Shown here piece by piece: positions 9,447 through 18,424 of a stretch of DNA of 64,000 bases (its first letter is position 1; each line of letters starts with the position of its first letter). The translations under genes and the position numbers were made by a program. Under the pieces are notes generated by a model. That model saw only the letters and a program-made list of their open reading frames with translations. It was not told the origin of the DNA and searched no databases. The stretch is from Spirosoma pollinicola (GTDB taxonomy: Bacteria; Bacteroidota; Bacteroidia; Cytophagales; Spirosomataceae): positions 4,202,501 to 4,266,500 of the forward strand of contig NZ_CP025096.1 of assembly GCF_002831565.1 (NCBI RefSeq). The letters are read 5' to 3'.

Positions 9447-9515
9447 AGCCAGTAATAGAGATAAAGTCAGGCTTTACTGACCTCGCAGCCGAGCCGGTTG
9501 AACGATATTGATGTC

Positions 9516-10319
9516 TTATTTTACGCTATAGGCAATGATCCGATTTGTGCCAAAGGAGGGCACATAAAGCGTTTTGGTTCGGCTGTCGTAGCTTATATCG
9601 TTGGCCATGATGCGATTGGCCCGGCTATCCAATAACACTTGATTGGTTCCATCCGCCATCACATAGTACAAAATCCCTTTGTAGTTGCTGAGAATAAATT
9701 CATTCCTGCCGACCATCACAATGCCATCGAGTCCGCTTTCAAAGCCATTTCCAATTTGGGTAATCTCTTTGGCTGCATTTACTTTTTGGAACGTAGTCGA
9801 TCCCGCAACATATAGATCAGAGTTTACGCACAGCAATCCATTCGCACCGGGAATATTTTCGAGGTAAAGAGTGGGTTTGTCTCCCTCGATCCGGTAAACT
9901 TTACCCGTGCGCGTATCGCTCACATAAACCACGCCCTTGGCATCCACGGCCAAATCATTCAACATCACCGCGTCTTCAATCGGAATGCGTTTGATAACGG
10001 ATGCTTTGGCGACATCGATCACCGCAACGGCGGCTAATTCGGCGGTATAGAATAACCCATTAAACAAGGCCGATCCTTTGTTGGCATTCAGACCCGTTAC
10101 CCAATCAGACTTGATAATTTTCCCATCAAGACTCATGCGCACAACACTGCCCGCATTCATGCTGGATACGTAAAGGGATTTTGAGATTGGATCGAATAAT
10201 GCGGACTCTGGACCTTTCAAGGTGATCGAGTCGGATTCCCATAATTTCCTGAGCTGATGCTGAGCGAAGGATGCTGAGGAAAACAATAGTAGGATGGTCA
10301 CGACTAGTAACTTGTTCAT
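9516..10319 (-). CDS. Exported SMP-30/gluconolactonase-like propeller
   Basis: A 267-residue protein with a signal peptide (ASFAQ cleavage region). The blades contain 'ESALFDPISKSLYVSSMNAG', 'MLNDLAVDAKGVVYVSDTRTG' and 'ANDISYDSRTKTLYVPSFG', the pattern of SMP-30/gluconolaconase and NHL-type six-bladed propellers, including acidic and Asn residues that bind the divalent metal in true lactonases. Such proteins hydrolyse sugar lactones or related esters. It sits within a minus-strand cluster of reductases, so it may act on their products, but this is inference from context. Confidence 0.75.
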   Translation of the reverse strand: MNKLLVVTILLLFSSASFAQHQLRKLWESDSITLKGPESALFDPISKSLYVSSMNAGSVVRMSLDGKIIKSDWVTGLNANKGSALFNGLFYTAELAAVAVIDVAKASVIKRIPIEDAVMLNDLAVDAKGVVYVSDTRTGKVYRIEGDKPTLYLENIPGANGLLCVNSDLYVAGSTTFQKVNAAKEITQIGNGFESGLDGIVMVGRNEFILSNYKGILYYVMADGTNQVLLDSRANRIMANDISYDSRTKTLYVPSFGTNRIIAYSVK

Positions 10320-10343
10320 AGCGATTAGGTTTAGGATTCCGTT

Positions 10344-11513
10344 TTAGGGCTTTTTTGGGGCTTCAACGTTCGAGAAATTTAATACTCCCTGTGGCAATCG
10401 CAACCCTTTGATCGTAATGGCCGACAATTCTTGATCGAACTGCTTCCACTCATCCGTCATAAATTTCACGTCGGCAGCTCCTGCGTTTTCCAGCATGTGC
10501 GCCATTTGGGTGGTGCCTGGAATGGGCACAATCCACGGTTTTCGAGCGATAAGCCAAGCCAGCGAAATCTGGGCAGGAGCGGCCTGTTTACGCTCAGCCC
10601 AGCTCTGTATCAATTTCACCAAGGCCATATTGTTGGGTAGATTCTCCGGGGAGAACCGACCTTCAATGCCGCGAATGTCACCAGAAGCAAACCGCGTATT
10701 CGCATCAATGGCTCCGGTCAAAAAACCGACACCCAACGGACTCCAACAAACAAAGCCAATGCCCAATTCCTCACAAAGAGGAAGGATGGCTTCTTCCGGC
10801 CCTCGCCATAGCAGCGAATATTCATTCTGAATCGCTGTTACTGGATGAATGGCATGGGCGCGTCGAACGGTTTGTGGGCCTGGTTCAGACAAGCCGTAAT
10901 GCAAAACTTTACCCTGACCGATAAGATCTTTAATCGCCCCAACAACGTCTTCAATCGGAACCGCCGGATCGACCCGATGCTGATATAATAAATCAATTCG
11001 GTCAGTGCGAAGGCGTTTCAGCATGCCTTCGACTACTTCCTTTATGTGTTCGGGACGACTATTCAAACCAGGCAGACGCTGGCCTGTTTTCTGGTCGATG
11101 TTCCAACCGTACTTGGTTTCGATCACAATTTTGTTTCGGAACGGGGCAACGCTTTCACCCAGAATCCGCTCACATTCAAAGGGGCCGTAGGCTTCTGCCG
11201 TATCAAATAAGGTAATCCCACTATCAAAGGCTTTCTGAATGATTTTGATCATGTCGGGCCGGTAGGGAATCGTTGTTTGGTAGGTACGATGCATATTCTG
11301 CACACCCAGGCCCACACTGGAGACCTCTAATGTGCCTAATTTACAATGTCCTGGTTTAGCCATTGGAGCAAATGAAGCGGGTTGATTTGTTGAAACCGTT
11401 GCGCCTTTCGTATCGTGCCTAAACAATGCCCCGCCTGCTAATGCCAATCCTGTTTTAAGTAGGTTGCGCCGGGTTGAATCCGTATTCTGGTTGCCGTTCG
11501 TTATAGGCTGCAT
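10344..11513 (-). CDS. Tat-exported aldo/keto reductase
   Basis: A 389-residue protein. The N terminus has a twin-arginine-type signal (STRRNLLKTGLALAGGA), so it is likely exported folded with its cofactor. The AKR barrel carries the catalytic tetrad Asp ('LFDTAEAYG'), Tyr of the same motif, Lys ('VIETKYGW') and His ('LLYQHRVD'), plus the C-terminal NADP region 'PIPGTTQMAHMLENAGA'. Its general resemblance is to the YghZ/AKR14-like group. It reduces or oxidises aldehydes or sugars with NADP(H). The gene lies 24 bp upstream of the SMP-30-like gene and just after the NTF2-like gene, suggesting one operon. Confidence 0.85.
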   Translation of the reverse strand: MQPITNGNQNTDSTRRNLLKTGLALAGGALFRHDTKGATVSTNQPASFAPMAKPGHCKLGTLEVSSVGLGVQNMHRTYQTTIPYRPDMIKIIQKAFDSGITLFDTAEAYGPFECERILGESVAPFRNKIVIETKYGWNIDQKTGQRLPGLNSRPEHIKEVVEGMLKRLRTDRIDLLYQHRVDPAVPIEDVVGAIKDLIGQGKVLHYGLSEPGPQTVRRAHAIHPVTAIQNEYSLLWRGPEEAILPLCEELGIGFVCWSPLGVGFLTGAIDANTRFASGDIRGIEGRFSPENLPNNMALVKLIQSWAERKQAAPAQISLAWLIARKPWIVPIPGTTQMAHMLENAGAADVKFMTDEWKQFDQELSAITIKGLRLPQGVLNFSNVEAPKKP

Positions 11514-11538
11514 AGTGATCGGGTTTTAAAGACATTGG

Positions 11539-11988
11539 CTAATTTTTAACGGGCCTCATCAGCCGAGAGAACGAGAGTTGTCCTAACGACCATTTGCCGT
11601 TTTGGTTGACGAAAACTTCCGTCACCATAAAGGGATTGGTGACCTCGTTTCCACCCACAACGGCCACCAGATCTAGGTCACTTAACAAGATGGCTGTATT
11701 GCCAATCTGATGAAAGGTCGTTGAATAGACGTTCGCTTTTTTGTACCAGATATTCCCGCTTTTGATGACCTCTAATTCCTGGCTTTTCCCCCAACTTCCA
11801 CCCATGTGAACAAACATGGATTGGTCGTTAAATAAGGTCGTTAGCTTGTCCACATTCTTATCGGACATCCAACCCCATTTATCCTTTGAGAGCGTAATGA
11901 TTTCCTGTTCCTGACTGCTGGCAGATTGGGCGAAGGCCAGTTGCAAACTGGCAATAGCCACAAAAAAACTGATAACCAAGGTTTTCAT
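11539..11988 (-). CDS. Exported NTF2-like (SnoaL/DUF4440-type) protein
   Basis: About 149 residues when started at the Met of MKTLVISFFVAIASLQLAFA, which begins a clean signal peptide; an open frame upstream to 12045 adds 19 unlikely residues. The mature part has the cone-shaped NTF2-like pattern: 'SKDKWGWMSDKNVDKLTTLF', 'FVHMGGSWGKSQEL', 'TAILLSDLDLVAVVGG' and 'WSLGQLSFSRL'. These small folds act as isomerases, dehydratases or binding proteins. The role here is unknown but the position between a cupin gene and a reductase gene implies shared regulation. Confidence 0.75.
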   Translation of the reverse strand: MKTLVISFFVAIASLQLAFAQSASSQEQEIITLSKDKWGWMSDKNVDKLTTLFNDQSMFVHMGGSWGKSQELEVIKSGNIWYKKANVYSTTFHQIGNTAILLSDLDLVAVVGGNEVTNPFMVTEVFVNQNGKWSLGQLSFSRLMRPVKN

Positions 11989-12051
11989 GCTGATTCGTTG
12001 TGGGTTTAGATTGGGGTGGAGATCATTTTTTACCGGCGTATTCATCGTCGG

Positions 12052-12486
12052 TCACTCGTTTGAACCAGATTGTTTTCCTTTCTGAGTTGGGGTTGTCGCT
12101 AGGTAGGTAATACCACTGGTTGGGGTAGCCCCATGCCAGTGTTCGACATCAGGCTGACATTTGATGATTTCACCTTTGCGGACGGTTTGCCGTGGTTTAC
12201 CTCGTTCCTGATAATACCCTGTCCCTTCAGTGAAGAGCAGAATCTGCCCAGCGGGGTGCGTATGCCAGTCGAGCCGGGCACCTGGGTCGAAAACGGCCTG
12301 GGCGATGCTGTAGGCAAAAGTGCTATCTGGCCCACTCAATTCGTTGAGCCAAACATTACCTTGGTGATTAGGTGTCGATGATAGGTCACCTTTTGGGAAA
12401 ATAGGGGATGACTGCGCAATCGCTCCACATGACAGGGTGAGCAGGACTAAAATTGCAGCGAATTTGACCTGGGATTTAGTGGTCAT
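12052..12486 (-). CDS. Exported cupin-domain protein
   Basis: A 144-residue protein with signal peptide (SCGAIAQS). The cupin core is clear: 'DPGARLDWHTHPAGQILLFTEGTG' carries the His-x-His...Glu-like first motif and 'GEIIKCQPDVEHWHGA' the second motif with metal-binding His. The layout resembles the single-cupin (R)-mandelonitrile-lyase/carboxymuconolactone-associated proteins. A Mn or Fe ion is expected. The gene is 12 bp downstream of the AKR gene at 12498-13349 and directly upstream of the NTF2-like gene, so they are likely co-transcribed. Confidence 0.8.
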   Translation of the reverse strand: MTTKSQVKFAAILVLLTLSCGAIAQSSPIFPKGDLSSTPNHQGNVWLNELSGPDSTFAYSIAQAVFDPGARLDWHTHPAGQILLFTEGTGYYQERGKPRQTVRKGEIIKCQPDVEHWHGATPTSGITYLATTPTQKGKQSGSNE

Positions 12487-12497
12487 TGTTTAGTGGT

Positions 12498-13355
<858 letters not shown>

Positions 13356-13476
13356 TTACAAATGACAGGAGCAAAGGTCTCCCCATTTATTAGCCCGATT
13401 GGTATACAGATTACGGGGATTACTACCATTATTCCTGATTCATGATTTTGTCTCTGGTAAGCAGATCAGAAAGCGG

Positions 13477-13484
13477 TAGTTTTG
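13477..13484 (+). promoter_or_regulatory. Putative -7 promoter element for the AraC gene
   Basis: TAGTTTTG fits the Bacteroidota sigma-ABfr -7 consensus TAnnTTTG and lies 23 bases before the AraC start. A clear TTG at the usual -33 spacing is not seen, so the call is modest. Confidence 0.4.
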
Positions 13485-13506
13485 GAATAGAGAAACTGAC
13501 AATACT

Positions 13507-14403
13507 ATGGATACGCTACGCCGATTTGAGACCATAAGCGACTACAACACGTTTAATAAAAATGAAACCCTTCATCCGCTGATTAGTGTGGTGGATCTCT
13601 CAAAAGCCGATCCCCGGCAAGGCTCTCGCATGTATTTTGGGTTTTACACCATTTTTCTAAAAGAGGTTAAATGCGGGGATTTGGTCTATGGACGGCATAC
13701 ATATGATTATCAGGAAGGAACCTTAGTATTTATGGCACCTGGGCAGGTAGCGGGCATGAATAGCAATGGCGAAACGTATCAGCCCAAAGGCTATGCGCTA
13801 GTCTTTCATCCCGATCTCATCCACGGGACATCACTAGGGCGAACGATTCAGGAATACAATTTCTTTAGTTATCAATCGTATGAATCACTTCATTTATCCA
13901 GTCGAGAGCGAAGTATTGTGATGGACTGTTTTTCTAAGATTGATTACGAACTAGAACACGCCATCGACAAACATAGTAAACGCTTGATTGTCGCCAACAT
14001 CGAATTGTTCTTAGGGTATTGCATACGGTTTTACGACCGTCAATTCATTACGCGAAATACAGTCAACAAGGGCATTCTGGAACGATTTGAGCGTTTATTG
14101 AATGAATATTTTCAGACCGATAAACCTCAATTGATTGGCTTGCCTTCGGTTACTTACTGTGCGGGTGAATTGAATTTGTCATCTAACTATTTTGGCGACC
14201 TAATCAAAAAAGAAACCGGCAAAACGGCTCAGGAATATATCCACGCAAAGGTGATTGATGTAGCCAAAGAGCGGATTTTTGATCAAGGTAAATCAGTTAG
14301 TCAAATCGCTTATGGCTTAGGCTTTAAGTACTCTCAACACTTCATTCGGTTGTTCAAACGGCGAGTTGGCCAATCACCCAACGAGTATAGGATGCTAAAC
14401 TAG
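13507..14403 (+). CDS. AraC-family transcriptional regulator
   Basis: A 298-residue protein with an N-terminal cupin-like sensing domain ('LVYGRHTYDYQEGTLVFMAPGQ') and a C-terminal double helix-turn-helix from about residue 200. The second HTH shows the conserved 'SQIAYGLGFKYSQHFIRLFKR' region and the 'GQSPNEYR' terminus of the family. It is divergent from the reductase/cupin cluster and is the natural candidate for controlling it. The ligand is unknown, although the cluster composition suggests an aldehyde, lactone or oxidative stress signal (inference). Confidence 0.9.
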   Translation: MDTLRRFETISDYNTFNKNETLHPLISVVDLSKADPRQGSRMYFGFYTIFLKEVKCGDLVYGRHTYDYQEGTLVFMAPGQVAGMNSNGETYQPKGYALVFHPDLIHGTSLGRTIQEYNFFSYQSYESLHLSSRERSIVMDCFSKIDYELEHAIDKHSKRLIVANIELFLGYCIRFYDRQFITRNTVNKGILERFERLLNEYFQTDKPQLIGLPSVTYCAGELNLSSNYFGDLIKKETGKTAQEYIHAKVIDVAKERIFDQGKSVSQIAYGLGFKYSQHFIRLFKRRVGQSPNEYRMLN

Positions 14404-14456
14404 AGCTACATAGGACTTGACCGTCTCTATAAACGCCCCATTTTATAAAGCAGCCG

Positions 14457-15010
14457 TTACTTTACTTCTTGCCAAGCTAAGTAGCGGTAAACCGTCGCTC
14501 GGCTTAAGTGAAATAACTGGCCAAGCTCTAAAATCGTATGAGTTTTAAGAGAGTACATAGACTTAACAGCCCGTGCTTTCGCTTGGGCTTCGGGCGTACG
14601 TCCGCCGTGCGTCCCCTGGCTCGAGCCGCAGCTAAACCTGCTTTGGTTCGTTCCCGGATCAAATTTCTTTCAAATTCAGCTAATGACGCAAACAGGTTAA
14701 ACACCAAGCGACCTTGGGCGGTGGTGGTATCGATGGTATCATTCAGACTGCGAAAACCAATTCCTTGGGTCTGAAAGTCGTTGACTAGCGTGAAAAGTTC
14801 TTTTAACGACCTGCCCAGCCGGTCAAGCTTCCAGACAATAACCGTATCATCTTCTCGCAGAATTTCCAGTAGCTTCCGCAATTGGGGTCGTTCTTTAGCC
14901 GAGGAAACTTTCTCCTGAAAGATCTTTTGACAACCTGCTTTTTTCAGGTCATCCAGTTGCAGGGCTAAATTTTGATCTTGCGTTGATACGCGTGCGTTGC
15001 CAAATAACAT
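14457..15010 (-). pseudogene. Frameshifted serine resolvase (Hin/TnpR type)
   Basis: The N-terminal catalytic domain is intact (MLFGNARVST with the nucleophile Ser, 'IVWKLDRLGRSLKEL', 'LAEFERNLIRERTKAGL'). After 'AAARARG' the frame is lost. Reading one frame over gives the missing C-terminal HTH, 'THGGRTPEAQAKARAVKSMY' then 'ATVYRYLAWQEVK' and stop at 14457-14459. The break coincides with a run of four C (four G on the coding strand) at 14613-14616; a fifth would restore the protein. The start is the ATG at 15010; the open frame upstream of it has no resolvase similarity. A normal Tn3-type resolvase is about 185 residues, matching the repaired length. Confidence 0.8.
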
Positions 15011-15258
15011 AAAAAAGCCGAAACCGTTTCGAAGATGTGTACTGATAAAGCTCACTTTTGTGAAGATGCATCTAATAGTCAGTTGGTTGCGGCCGTATGC
15101 TACGAGATAGGGATGAGAGATATGAATTATTAGCTTTTCAACAAATAGAGCCTTTGATGGGATAGCGAGGTTCAATATCTGCCCAATACTATTCAACGTA
15201 TGCATTCCAACTATTTTCGAATTCCCTTATCAAGGTCTCTATACCCTCAAAAGGGAAC

Positions 15259-15306
15259 TTGCAATTGTCAACTGATTGTTATATAATTGTCAACTGATAA
15301 TTGCAA
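15259..15306. promoter_or_regulatory. Likely autoregulatory operator of the toxin-antitoxin pair
   Basis: A 14-base direct repeat (AATTGTCAACTGAT) occurs at 15263-15276 and 15285-15298, exactly 22 bases apart, two helical turns. The whole is framed by an inverted pair TTGCAATT (15259-15266) and AATTGCAA (15299-15306). It lies immediately upstream of the antitoxin start at 15309, the usual place for a DUF2384/Xre antitoxin to bind. Confidence 0.6.
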
Positions 15307-15308
15307 CT

Positions 15309-15719
15309 ATGAAAACTAATCAGCACTTAGCCCCCCACCTAACGGGACTGCGAGCCAAAAGACCTGTTCAAATTAAACCCAACGGACTGGATATACGGCT
15401 TAATCAGTTAGCTCAACAACTCGGCGTTACCCTCAAAGAATTAGCTCCCTTATTGCAGCTCTCGGAAAGTACCCTACACCGACTACGGCGACAAACGGCT
15501 TTGAGCGGACCCACGGCCGAACGGGTTGAGTTATTGCAGCAAGTGATCCAGCATGGTCTGCGGGTGTACGCTGACGATGAGCAGGCCTTGCAGGACTGGC
15601 TGCGCTATCCGCTAGGCGAGTTAGATGGTCGTACTCCGTTGCAAACGCTAACGACCATTGCCGGTTTCACCCAAGTCAATGATGTGTTAGGCAGGATTGA
15701 ACACGGCATCTTCTACTAA
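15309..15719 (+). CDS. Xre/MbcA/ParS-type antitoxin (DUF2384)
   Basis: A 136-residue protein from the ATG that follows the operator. An N-terminal HTH ('LGVTLKELAPLLQLSESTLHR') is followed by the DUF2384 toxin-binding domain: 'LLQQVIQHGLRVYADDEQAL', 'DWLRYPLGELDGRTPLQTL' and the C-terminal 'LGRIEHGIFY'. In family members the C-terminal residues plug the active site of the RES toxin. The toxin gene follows after 29 bases. The pair is a type II system and stabilises mobile DNA, which fits its place among resolvase and IS genes. Confidence 0.9.
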   Translation: MKTNQHLAPHLTGLRAKRPVQIKPNGLDIRLNQLAQQLGVTLKELAPLLQLSESTLHRLRRQTALSGPTAERVELLQQVIQHGLRVYADDEQALQDWLRYPLGELDGRTPLQTLTTIAGFTQVNDVLGRIEHGIFY

Positions 15720-15748
15720 CACGCTCCTCGAATTACCCACCTGACTAC

Positions 15749-16222
15749 ATGCTGGTTTACCGCTTACTACAGGCCGCTTATCGTCATGAGCCCCTGTCTG
15801 GACAAGGAGCTGCCTTGTACGGCGGCCGTTGGAACCCCAAGGGGCTATCGCTGCTGTATACCACCGAATCCCCAGCCTTAAGCTTGCTGGAAGTGATGGT
15901 ACATCTTAATCCTAAACACATACCTCCGTATTACTTAGTCACCATTGAGGTGCCAGACTCGATACGTTCTTTTCAAGAGCAGGACCTGCCAGCTGATTGG
16001 CGAGCCACGGGGAGTGGCCCCCTGTCCTCTCAAACCTTTCTAATGGATTGGCTTCAAAGTCCGGACCGCTTAGTTGTCCAGGTGCCCAGTACGGTGGTAC
16101 CCATCATGGCAAACTATTTGATAAATCCCCGTCATGAACTGTTTTCCCGTTGTCAAGTCGTCAGGTCGGAAGTATTCGAAATTGATGAGCGGCTGTATGA
16201 TTCTTCGCGACGCGGACACTAG
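15749..16222 (+). CDS. RES-domain toxin (NAD+ phosphorylase type)
   Basis: A 157-residue RES-family protein: 'GGRWNPKGLSLLYTTESPALSLLEVMVHL' (in parts GGRWNPKG and SPALSLLEVM) carries the conserved Arg and Glu, and 'LINPRHELFS' the Ser region. Characterised members such as MbcT and Res degrade NAD+ and stop growth until neutralised by the partner antitoxin. It is full length compared with the family (about 150-170 residues) and has all signature residues, so it is probably active. Confidence 0.9.
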   Translation: MLVYRLLQAAYRHEPLSGQGAALYGGRWNPKGLSLLYTTESPALSLLEVMVHLNPKHIPPYYLVTIEVPDSIRSFQEQDLPADWRATGSGPLSSQTFLMDWLQSPDRLVVQVPSTVVPIMANYLINPRHELFSRCQVVRSEVFEIDERLYDSSRRGH

Positions 16223-16309
16223 TTAGCTGAAGGCCAACTAATTAAACAGGCATGATTATGAACATTTCTCTGTCTCAAGGGGGAGCATTTAGATGAGATA
16301 ACTATATAG

Positions 16310-16635
16310 CTAAATCAATTTGCTTGCCTCCTCTACCACGGCTTTAATAAAGGCCGATGAGACGGCTTTGGGACGCTGATCGGTCGTAATTAAATTATGT
16401 CTACGTGCTTAATTCGCCGGATTGGATACGCCTGATTAACCGTGTTGAACACTTTTTTGAATTCGATCAGTCGCTTAGAGAGCAGACCTTCCACTTCACT
16501 ATCTGAAAACAATAAACCGATTGGGCAACTCAATTTCTGGTAATAAACAGTAGGTTTTAAGCTTAAGTAGTGTTGCTCCCAACGAGATAGCACTGAACTT
16601 GCTACATTTGACTGGAGACTTTTTTTAGGCAGATT
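16310..16635 (-). pseudogene. C-terminal remnant, probably of an alpha/beta hydrolase
   Basis: A minus-strand reading frame of about 80 codons ('SRWEQHYLSLKPTVYYQKL', 'CPIGLLFSDSEVEG', 'PIRRIKHVDII') stops at a TAA. Continuing in another frame gives 'LITTDQRPKAVSSAFIKAVV' and 'EEASKLI' to a TAG at 16310-16312. Together they look like the last third of an alpha/beta hydrolase (cap strand, catalytic His region, final helix) with one internal frameshift. The 5' part is missing where the IS3 element begins, so insertion probably destroyed it. Family assignment is tentative. Confidence 0.5.
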
Positions 16636-16671
16636 TGAGGCCAAACTTCAATTTGACCATGGTTAAACGAC

Positions 16672-16687
16672 CGCAATGGCGGACCAT
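16672..16687 (-). repeat. 16-base hairpin module, copy 1 (IS3 OrfA start)
   Basis: ATGGTCCGCCATTGCG read on the minus strand: stem ATGG/CCAT, loop TCCG, tail TGCG. Removing it joins the ATG at 16659 to the [10 protein letters not shown] coding frame. Confidence 0.8.
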
Positions 16688-16719
16688 GTGTGTTTGACGA
16701 AGCATTCAAGGAAATGGCC

Positions 16720-16735
16720 CGCCCCGGCGTACCGG
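16720..16735 (-). repeat. 16-base hairpin module, copy 2 (IS3 OrfA)
   Basis: CCGGTACGCCGGGGCG on the minus strand: stem CCGG/CCGG, loop TACG. It separates codons for FKEMA and VELSYAKG. Here removal of 15 bases, not 16, restores the frame, so one boundary base is ambiguous or has changed. Confidence 0.7.
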
Positions 16736-16925
16736 TCGAGCTGTCTTATGCAAAAGGATCCATTCAAGAGGCAGCTCGCGAATTGGACATCGATCCGGGA
16801 CGAATCAGCAAATGGAGACAACGGCACAAAAAAAACGATCGAATTCTCCCTGACAATACCACCCTTACGGACGAACAGCAACAGATCAGAAGGCTACAAC
16901 GAGAGCTCAGAGAAGCTCAGATGGA

Positions 16926-16941
16926 TCGGAGCGCCGAAGCG
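16926..16941 (+). repeat. 16-base hairpin module, copy 3 (IS3 OrfA end)
   Basis: TCGGAGCGCCGAAGCG: stem TCGG/CCGA, loop AGCG, tail AGCG. It splits the conserved OrfA sequence AQM-ERDILKKA; exact 16-base removal restores it. Confidence 0.85.
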
Positions 16942-17482
16942 ACGCGATATACTAAAGAAGGCGGTCAGCATCTTCTCCAGGGGAGACGGGAAATTTTCCG
17001 ATTTATAAAGGAACACGCCAACGAATTTCCCACGGTCCGCCGCGCGGTTGAGAAGATGTGTAAAGTACTGAACGTGAGTAGCAGTGGCTATTATTATTGG
17101 CGTAAACATCCAGTTGGAAGCAGGCAACTGAATCAAGATAAGTTGATCAACCACATCCGACAAGTGCATGGCAAAAGCCAATCTCGGTACGGTAGCCCCC
17201 GGATTGCGGATGAACTCCGCGAGCAGGGAGTGAAAGCCTCCCGTAACCGCATTGCCAGACTGATGAAGAAGGTAGGTCTTCGTAGCCTCATGTACAAAAA
17301 GTTTCGAGTGCAAACTACGGAATCAAATCACAACTACTCCATAGCTGAAAACGTGCTGAATAGAGAGTTCACGGCCGATAAACCAGGGCAAAAGTGGGTC
17401 TCAGACCTCACTTATATCGCCACTGGTCAAGGGTGGCTTTATCTGACGGTAATTTTAGATCTGGCCGACCGAAAAGTGATTG

Positions 17483-17498
17483 CAGGGCCGCCTGTGCG
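17483..17498 (+). repeat. 16-base hairpin module, copy 4 (IS3 OrfB)
   Basis: CAGGGCCGCCTGTGCG: stem CAGG/CCTG, loop GCCG, tail TGCG. It splits [17 protein letters not shown] in the DDE domain; exact removal restores the frame. Confidence 0.85.
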
Positions 17499-17675
17499 GC
17501 TGGGCCATGAGCGATAGTATGAAAGCGATGGAGACAAGTGTGGCAGCTTGGCGTATGGCCCTCACAAATAGAGCAATAAGTGGCCAACTTCTGTTTCATT
17601 CAGACCGTGGCATTCAATTTGCCTGCACGGACTTTAAGGATGAACTAAAGGACTTGCCGGTGGTGCAAAGTATGA

Positions 17676-17691
17676 CCGGGCTGCCGATGCA
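17676..17691 (+). repeat. 16-base hairpin module, copy 5 (IS3 OrfB)
   Basis: CCGGGCTGCCGATGCA: near-stem CCGG/CCGA, loop GCTG, tail TGCA. It splits VVQSM-SRKGNCWDNAVAES; exact removal restores the frame up to the catalytic Glu. Confidence 0.8.
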
Positions 17692-17950
17692 GTCGGAAGG
17701 GAAACTGTTGGGATAATGCCGTTGCCGAGAGCTTTTTCAAGACCCTCAAGTGCGAGATGGTCAATCATACTTATTTTACCACACGGGCAGCGGCTCGGTT
17801 GGCTACCTTCGAGTATATCGAGAGTTGCTACAACCGCCAACGGAAACATTCGGTGTTGAATTACCGCACGCCCAGTCAGCAGGAATCTTATTTTTACACT
17901 TCCTCAATGGCTGCCTAAAAAAATCTCCACTATAAAGTTGCAAGTCCACA

Positions 17951-18424
17951 TTCACTATTTGCACTAAAGCAATAAACGTAGTTATGATAAGTATCAAAAA
18001 TTCTATTACTAAAATGGTATATTACTAAGATTAAACCTGCTGCCTTTTACTAGGCAATATTGTAAAACGAGCTTATGACTCTGTCCAGTAAAAGGAAGCA
18101 AGACCAAACAGCGCAGGAAGCCACTTATAGGGGCTATCAATAATAGGAAAAGTAGCTACATAACTGTTGTATGTATGCAACAGCAGCCCCCTACCAGACG
18201 GCAACTGTTTCGTTGAAAACACCTTCCTATAAATTGTAGTTTACTGATTACCCCTTGCTATTCACACCTATGCTTCGTTCATCCGATTCTGCTGACCAAC
18301 CAGCAAAACCAAATGACTACGCTAACGACCGTCCGGAAATCGAGCAGCTTACTCGGCTATTTCTGAGCTGGCAGCGCCACCTGGCCAAGGCTATAAGACG
18401 GGGTGATACTAAACCACTACACCC
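17951..18424. other. Intergenic region before the histidine kinase
   Basis: About 470 bases, AT-rich for the first 110. I see no RNA gene or repeat. A frame from 18270 to 18533 (87 codons, beginning MLRSSDSADQPAKPNDYAND and continuing PEIEQLTRLFLSWQRHLAKA) has a protein-like first half and overlaps the kinase start in another frame. It could be a short upstream gene or a former N-terminal extension. Confidence 0.45.

Larger units (their letters stand above)
16659..17918 (+). pseudogene. IS3 transposase OrfA/OrfB, broken by five 16-base inserts
   Basis: As it stands, no frame encodes a full transposase. Deleting the short inserts at 16672, 16720, 16926, 17483 and 17676 gives a complete OrfA ([19 protein letters not shown]..., HTH '[19 protein letters not shown]', leucine-zipper-like '[19 protein letters not shown]', stop near 17008). 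It also gives a complete OrfB in the overlapping frame, with HTH_21 '[17 protein letters not shown]' and the integrase core with Asp 'WVSDLTYI', Asp 'FHSDRGIQF' and Glu 'DNAVAESFFKTLK'. OrfB would be made by the usual -1 programmed frameshift of this family. No other stop or frameshift remains after removal. Confidence 0.8.
16636..17950 (+). mobile_element. IS3-family insertion sequence
   Basis: An element of about 1.3 kb encoding an OrfA/OrfB-type IS3 transposase. Probable ends begin TG (TGAGGCCAAACTTCAATTTG at left, and the complement of TCCACTATAAAGTTGCAAGT before CCACA at right). Their mutual similarity is weak (about 9 of 23 aligned positions), so the exact boundaries are uncertain and no clear target duplication is seen. 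Its left edge interrupts the hydrolase remnant. Five 16-base hairpin modules break its coding frame. Confidence 0.75.

Noticed and set aside
14457-15205. Resolvase starting at 15205
   Set aside because: Residues upstream of the ATG at 15010 have no resolvase similarity; the domain begins at that ATG.
16672-16941. Classical translational bypass (hopping) at the 16-base inserts
   Set aside because: For the copies checked there is no matching take-off and landing codon pair 16 bases apart, so the known hop mechanism is not supported; other bypass or excision routes remain open.
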